From assembly GCF_000306255.2 (NCBI RefSeq), contig NZ_AKWY02000001.1, forward strand, positions 1-64,000: a stretch of DNA of 64,000 nt, read 5' to 3'. The notes beneath the pieces are model-generated. The model saw nothing but the letters and a program-made list of their open reading frames with translations, was not told the origin of the DNA and did no database searches. The DNA comes from Leptospira noguchii serovar Panama str. CZ214. GTDB taxonomy: Bacteria; Spirochaetota; Leptospiria; Leptospirales; Leptospiraceae. Below, piece after piece: positions 58,471-64,000 of this stretch. Position 1 is the first letter of the stretch; every line of letters begins with the position of its first letter. The position numbers were made by a program, and so were the translations under genes.

Positions 58471-59208
58471 ATGAAACACATTAAGTTATTCTTAATTCTT
58501 TCTTTTCTTTTGTTGATTATGATTGAATGTAAAAAAGAAGAAAAAAAACAGGAAGCACAGATCTTGGGGAACAGATATGCAAATTTTGACCAATGGATTT
58601 ATAAAGTTCCGGGTTCTGATAAAAAGGAAGATCAAGTCAGTCTTGTTTACGGAATGGAAGAAGTAACAGGTTTAGAAAACATTGAAGCGGAAGTAACCAC
58701 AAAAAAAGGAACTTCCTCTGTAACTTATATCAAAGTGAAAACTGTGGATAACAAAGAAGGTTTTGCGCCTGCAAAAAATTTCTCTGAAAACGTATACTTC
58801 GTATTAAACGACGCGGATGATGCATTTGTAAAACCAACGATTACCGCCAACACAAAAGGTAAGTTAAAAAGAGGAATGTATTGTTTAGAACAAGAAGTGA
58901 TCCAAGAATTCTCTAAAGTTACTTGTTATGATTCCATTTTGACGGAAGACAAATTGAACAATTATTACGATGTTTGGATCAAAACAGTATCGACTTCTTT
59001 AAGCAAAGATCCTCTTCTTGGAGAAACCGTAAAACTATTGAAAAAGTCTAGTCAAGAACTTGCAAGGTATAACTCCGTTTCCGATGAGGAAAAGAATAAG
59101 ATCCTTCAAGTTGCGACAGAATCTTTGAAGAAGGCGGCGGCCAAACAGGATGAGTTTAATACTGACATAAATACCCTTGCAGGAAAATTCGGAATTATTC
59201 TTCAATAA
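58471..59208 (+). CDS. Lipoprotein, unknown function
   Basis: The 245-residue protein starts with a lipoprotein signal (IKLFLILSFLLLIMIEC, Cys about residue 20) and a Lys/Glu-rich linker. The mature part has an SH3-like beta region early (DQVSLVYGMEEV, TSSVTYIKVKTVDNKEGFAP) and a helical C-terminus (VKLLKKSSQELARY, LKKAAAKQDEF). The family is not named, but the location between gyrA-dus and LipL21 is as in known pathogenic Leptospira genomes. GGAGAA precedes the ATG; a terminator follows. Confidence 0.8.
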   Translation: MKHIKLFLILSFLLLIMIECKKEEKKQEAQILGNRYANFDQWIYKVPGSDKKEDQVSLVYGMEEVTGLENIEAEVTTKKGTSSVTYIKVKTVDNKEGFAPAKNFSENVYFVLNDADDAFVKPTITANTKGKLKRGMYCLEQEVIQEFSKVTCYDSILTEDKLNNYYDVWIKTVSTSLSKDPLLGETVKLLKKSSQELARYNSVSDEEKNKILQVATESLKKAAAKQDEFNTDINTLAGKFGIILQ

Positions 59209-59221
59209 AATTCTTATTTCT

Positions 59222-59268
59222 AAAAAACGCTTTGAGGATTTAACTTATTTTCTTTCGGAGCGTTTTTG
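59222..59268 (+). terminator. Terminator of the lipoprotein gene
   Basis: AAAAACGCT pairs with AGCGTTTTT around a long loop, 14 bp after the stop. Confidence 0.65.
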
Positions 59269-59316
59269 AAGATCTTCTTTATCTTTATCAAAGGTTTCAC
59301 TTTTTTCTGTTAAATT

Positions 59317-59995
<679 letters not shown>

Positions 59996-59998
59996 ATA

Positions 59999-60964
59999 TT
60001 ATTTCCCTCCCGGAGGAACGTAACCTGTTAGGTTAAAATACTTAGAAAAAAGAAGAATCGCTGCAATTTGAAAAGGGAATGTAATTATATCCAAGACGAT
60101 TGTGACCGGGTATAATCCATAACTCATAACGTATGGAATCGTTTTGGAGATGATCATTTGTTCGGAAAATTTACCTATTTCAATTTCTACGATTTGCGAT
60201 TGATTAGAAATGTGTTCCGGAAACCATGCTGCAATCGAGACACTATCACATCTATCTCCTCCTCCATAACATCTTTCTTTTAAAAAGTAAGTAGGAGCAA
60301 AACGGGGAATCGAAGATAGATAGAGCGGGTAAATTTTATTAGAACAATCCGCAGATGTTTGAATACATACTCTACGTTCAAAGTCTCCGTTACCTTCCGT
60401 ATTAGAACAATCTAATGATACAATTTTTTTAGATGAATCTTCAAGACAAATCGAACCTTTAGAAATCCATGCAGCTTTTATATCTCGGATCGATTTTCGA
60501 AGTGGAGAACCTTTATAGATAACAAGGTCAAGTGGAGATATAGGAGAATTTCTATCGTGTCCGGGGGTGAGATATACTCTCGTTCCTAAATCAAAGAGTA
60601 ACAAACTTCCATTTGCTGCAATTGTTACGTTGCTTTTTATAGAGTTGTAAAGTTTTTTACAGGTTTCGTCTTTTTTACGACGTTGTATTTCATACGAATA
60701 ATCTTTATCAAGATTTGTTTCCAAAGACGACAGCGAATTATTTGCACAGTAGCGAAAGATCTTATTTGAATCAAACCAATCATTAGGACTTTCTACTATT
60801 GTTGTGCCTGGTTTACCTGAGGTATCTTTAAATACTTCGTAAAAATAATAATAAAAACCATATATCTTGGTGTTTTTTTGATAATCCCTAAGTAATAACG
60901 TTGTACACTGAGATAAAAAGCTCAGTAAAAAAAATAAAAAAACAAGTAGAACTAATTTGCGCAC
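59999..60964 (-). CDS. Lipoprotein, YceK-like C-terminus
   Basis: The product of about 321 residues has a lipoprotein signal (KLVLLVFLFFLLSFLSQC). A large mature region follows with several Cys (CANNSL, ERRVCIQTSADCSNK, ERCYGGGDRCDS) that may form disulfides. Near the C-terminus, YPVTIVLDIITFPFQIAAIL resembles the closing motif of YceK-type lipoproteins. GTG 60964 puts the signal at the N-terminus; a TTG at 60994 would add ten residues. The role is unknown. It is transcribed in the same direction as lipL21 but lies over 500 bp downstream of it. Confidence 0.75.
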   Translation of the reverse strand: MRKLVLLVFLFFLLSFLSQCTTLLLRDYQKNTKIYGFYYYFYEVFKDTSGKPGTTIVESPNDWFDSNKIFRYCANNSLSSLETNLDKDYSYEIQRRKKDETCKKLYNSIKSNVTIAANGSLLLFDLGTRVYLTPGHDRNSPISPLDLVIYKGSPLRKSIRDIKAAWISKGSICLEDSSKKIVSLDCSNTEGNGDFERRVCIQTSADCSNKIYPLYLSSIPRFAPTYFLKERCYGGGDRCDSVSIAAWFPEHISNQSQIVEIEIGKFSEQMIISKTIPYVMSYGLYPVTIVLDIITFPFQIAAILLFSKYFNLTGYVPPGGK

Positions 60965-61077
60965 GGTTATATTTTTATTGAAATTATAAGACAAAATTTT
61001 TACTTCATAACTTTAATTTAGGAAATGATTCTAATCAATTTTGTAGATAAACTGGTTTTTATTTTAGAATTTAATAT

Positions 61078-61180
61078 TAGAGTTGTTGAAAAATTCTATA
61101 GTTAAAATTAACAAAATTGCTTCAATCGACAGTTCCATGAAACAAAAACTAAGTGGCGAATTAATTTTTCAACAATTCTA
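61078..61180 (+). repeat. MITE-like terminal-inverted-repeat element, copy 11
   Basis: Starts TAGAGTTGTTGAAAAATTCT, ends AATTTTTCAACAATTCTA; the interior has CAGTTCCATGAAACAAAAAC. TA at both ends. Confidence 0.87.
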
Positions 61181-61451
61181 TTCAATTTTTACGGGATTCA
61201 TTATTAAACTTAGAGATAATTTTGGCGAGTAAAAAACTCAATACAACAACTCTTTGAACTCAACAAAACGTCTCTATGATTGCGTGCAAGACGTAGTATA
61301 GAATCATTTTCACCGAACTTACTTTGATTCAAAAAATGTTTTTTAACTTAAGAAACGTATAAATCTGTCTCATATAAAAAGTATAAAACTGATAACAAAA
61401 TGAAAATTTTTGAATATAAAAAAGGATTTTAAGTCGCAAACTTAAAAATAA

Positions 61452-61479
61452 AAAACCCCGCGTAAAACAGCGGGGTTTG
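61452..61479 (-). terminator. Rho-independent terminator of lipL21
   Basis: AAACCCCGC-(8 nt)-GCGGGGTTT, with an A run on the left (T run on the transcript), 32 bp beyond the lipL21 stop. Confidence 0.92.
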
Positions 61480-61510
61480 TAAATATATCGAAGCTCTTCA
61501 ATAAAGCGAA

Positions 61511-62094
<584 letters not shown>

Positions 62095-62209
62095 AGAAAA
62101 AAACTAATACTTTACCGAGTTTGTGCAACACATTTTTTAATGAGTTGCTTTGAATCCAAGATTTCCCAGATTAAAACTAAGAATTCATTTGGATCTTACT
62201 AAGTTGTAC

Positions 62210-63757
62210 ATGTTAAGAAATTTATTTTTTTTCTTCTGTTTGGTGACTCATCCGATATTTTCTACGAGTATAATATTTCTTCCGGGAAAAATGGACGGAA
62301 GATTGCCGGCGACTTTAGAAAGAATCGATGACAGATCTCAAGAAATTTCTAAATTTGGGGCTTTTTATGCAAACTTGTTACTAAGGGCAAAAATAGATAC
62401 TACTGAAAAAGTCAGAGATAAAGAAATTTTTAACAAGTTCAAAAACTCACGTTTTGCAAAAGAAGATTTTTTGAAAATTTGTTCCGAATTATCGACGGAC
62501 CTTTTAGTTAGAGATGAAATCACTTTTCAAAATAATATTACTCTCGATCGAGTTTTATACGATTGTTCTCAAAAACGATTGGAAGAATTTCACCTTTCGG
62601 AAAAGTCCGATCTTTTCGTTTTAATGCGTTCTATGACGGAACGTTCTTTTCCCTGGATTCCTTTTAAAAAAAGACAAACCACTGTTTCAGTAGCAAATAA
62701 GAGTTCCAGAGAATTGATTTTTGTAATCGATTTATCTCCTTCTTTTCAAAGAGAAAGAGAAGAATGGGTTCGATTTGTTAAAAATGCTTCTTGGGATTCT
62801 TTGACTGGAATTCGTATCGTAACTTTTTCCGAAGGAAAAGTTTCTATCCTTCCAAAAGCGGGTTCTTTAGCAGAATTGAGAACTCAGATTGGAAGTCTAA
62901 AGTCGTTTGGAAAATCTAGTTTAGAGGATTTGTCAGAAGCATTATTTAGCATAAAACGCACGTTAGTCGGTTCAGCTTCTAAGTCTCAGGACATAATCAT
63001 TCTTACAAATGCAAAGGGAAAAATTCCCAATCCTGCTTTGGCTTCCTCGGTTCAAAATTTACGGTTTTCCGGTTATCGAATTTTATTGTTTACGGCACCT
63101 TACTTTTCCGCTTCTCAAATGAGATATTACAACGGAATCTTTCCCAAAGGAAATTTGTTTGATATAACGTATTTTAAAAAAATCAGCACGGTCAAAGATT
63201 CAAAAACTTTAATATTTCGGGGAAGACAGATTTATTTTACGTATTCCGAAATTTCTCCTAATCAAACTTTGTCTGAATCTTCGCTTAACAAAGTTTCTTA
63301 TTCGGGAAAGTATATGGAATCGGAATCGATCAATCCCTTGAATTTTACCGAAGTTTATTCTGAATTAACGGGTGATAAAATTCTCGCTTCCGATGTTTTA
63401 CAAACAAATCTTACTTTTTTACTTTCCGGAGTTTTATTAAAGGATGAATTTAGAGGAATGGGTGAAACAGAAATTTTAGTAAAATCAGGTGAAAAGGCCT
63501 ATTGGATTTTTCTTCCGCAAGGAATGAAAATTCCACAAGTGGATGAACAAGTCCAGTATCAAACAACATATGTTCCGTCTGTAAATTCGATAGACGGTGT
63601 TGCAAACGTTGCAAATCTAACGGAAACCTATAAAATTTCCCCGTCCCAGATTTTAGAATGTACTCCCATTCAAGTAAGAAATTATTTTCAGAATACAAAT
63701 AAAAGTTCCTTTGAATGTATAATCCGAGGTAGAGTTCTACAGGTCAAAGGATTATAA
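62210..63757 (+). CDS. Exported protein with a von Willebrand A-like domain
   Basis: The protein of about 515 residues has a signal peptide (MLRNLFFFFCLVTHPIFS). The middle region (about 170-305) looks like a vWA domain: ELIFVIDLSPSFQRE carries a DxSxS metal-adhesion motif, then GIRIVTFSEGKVSIL, FGKSSLEDLSEALFSI and QDIIILTNAKGKIPN (the usual acidic residue is Asn). The N-terminal part (about 25-165) and C-terminal part are not recognised. It is probably periplasmic or surface-exposed and could bind a protein ligand. ATG 62210 is preferred over an upstream TTG at 62150. Divergent from lipL21; 22 bp before the next gene. Confidence 0.75.
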   Translation: MLRNLFFFFCLVTHPIFSTSIIFLPGKMDGRLPATLERIDDRSQEISKFGAFYANLLLRAKIDTTEKVRDKEIFNKFKNSRFAKEDFLKICSELSTDLLVRDEITFQNNITLDRVLYDCSQKRLEEFHLSEKSDLFVLMRSMTERSFPWIPFKKRQTTVSVANKSSRELIFVIDLSPSFQREREEWVRFVKNASWDSLTGIRIVTFSEGKVSILPKAGSLAELRTQIGSLKSFGKSSLEDLSEALFSIKRTLVGSASKSQDIIILTNAKGKIPNPALASSVQNLRFSGYRILLFTAPYFSASQMRYYNGIFPKGNLFDITYFKKISTVKDSKTLIFRGRQIYFTYSEISPNQTLSESSLNKVSYSGKYMESESINPLNFTEVYSELTGDKILASDVLQTNLTFLLSGVLLKDEFRGMGETEILVKSGEKAYWIFLPQGMKIPQVDEQVQYQTTYVPSVNSIDGVANVANLTETYKISPSQILECTPIQVRNYFQNTNKSSFECIIRGRVLQVKGL

Positions 63758-63779
63758 TCTTTACAAAAGGACTCTTCAC

Positions 63780-64000
63780 TTGAATTCCGAAGAACATATT
63801 TTTATCGGCAACGCTTCGAATTCGATTAAGATTTTCAATCGGCTAAAATCTTTATCTCAAAATAATCTGCCGTTGTTTGTTACTGGGGGGCCAGGTAGCG
63901 GTAAAACTTTTGTTTCTAATTTAATTGCAAGTTTGTCTAGTACAAATCCGCAAGTTTTTATTATAGATTCCGATTATCATGAAAATCAAAGAAGTTTAGA
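63780..64000 (+). CDS. P-loop ATPase, N-terminal part, cut by window edge
   Basis: Only about 73 codons are in the window. The start is TTG 63780 with AAAAGGA before it. The visible part has FIGNASNSIKIFNRLKSL, then a strand and P-loop PLFVTGGPGSGKTFVSNLI and VFIIDSDY. The start of the frame resembles the 'iiG.s.ai..i...i' region that precedes the P-loop of sigma-54-dependent activators, but the rest is not visible. It follows the vWA-like gene by 22 bp in the same direction, so the two are probably linked; ATPase-vWA pairs are common in other systems, usually MoxR-like. Confidence 0.65.
   Translation, partial: MNSEEHIFIGNASNSIKIFNRLKSLSQNNLPLFVTGGPGSGKTFVSNLIASLSSTNPQVFIIDSDYHENQRSL

Larger units (their letters stand above)
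60965..61510. other. Gene-free gap with a MITE-like element and the lipL21 terminator
   Basis: No supported gene. It holds MITE-like copy 11 (61078-61180) and the terminator 61452-61479. A short piece at 61244-61290 (CAACAACTCTTTGAACTCAACAAAACG) resembles the mosaic family. Confidence 0.6.

Overview
The window is AT-rich chromosomal DNA from a pathogenic Leptospira, and it spans the dnaA region of the large chromosome. The organism call rests on LipL21 (complement 61511-62071), a surface lipoprotein I know from pathogenic Leptospira. Other support comes from the plastidic-type ferredoxin reductase, a tandem DUF1554 lipoprotein, many spirochaetal lipoproteins, and the order dnaA-dnaN-recF-DUF721-gyrB-gyrA-dus-lipoprotein-LipL21. 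I made no database comparison, so the species (L. interrogans-like) is inference.

Layout, left to right. 0-5.7 kb: a decayed IS3-family element (152-1380), small DUF1905 and DUF2750 genes, a divergent membrane-protein pair and a zinc-ribbon protein. 6-12 kb: two lipoproteins, a DUF423 protein, a small FliG-like protein, an M32 carboxypeptidase, tRNA-Gly with a broken 3' duplication, and the DUF1554 lipoprotein. 12.8-18 kb: lpxD with a small downstream gene, ferredoxin-NADP reductase, a PC4-like protein, tadA and tRNA-Ser. 18-24 kb: dnaX-ybaB-recR, then on the other strand a periplasmic binding protein/outer-membrane barrel pair and a PD40-OmpA protein. 26-33 kb: serS-tatD, a divergent M23-like/bactofilin/YaaR operon, and a locus with a lipoprotein, a stop-broken membrane gene and three paralogous small membrane proteins. 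33-46 kb: rsmG-parA-parB, an alpha/beta hydrolase flanked by cassette-like inverted repeats, an M20 peptidase, mnmG, ilvE and holB. 46.5-58 kb: the replication and gyrase block. 58-64 kb: lipoproteins, LipL21, a vWA-like exported protein and the start of an ATPase gene.

The genes around 33-58 kb form an origin-proximal neighbourhood. ParA and ParB occur with two parS-like palindromes at 40424-40439 and 42062-42077. rsmG and mnmG, dnaA, the sliding clamp, recF, a DciA/DUF721 protein and gyrase all lie nearby. The 1.37 kb AT-rich dnaA-dnaN gap is the best candidate for oriC.

The most striking unexplained content is intergenic. There are eleven copies of a roughly 80-105 bp element with about 17-bp terminal inverted repeats and TA at both ends (MITE-like), and one copy sits inside a second dispersed repeat. 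A second family carries the words AGTTCCCACA and TAATAAAATGCAGTAG. A third, mosaic family carries GAGACGCTGAGTT words and includes a long near-identical duplication at about 16.74-16.99 kb and 59.45-59.84 kb. These repeats fill most gene-free stretches and have separated dnaA, dnaN and recF.
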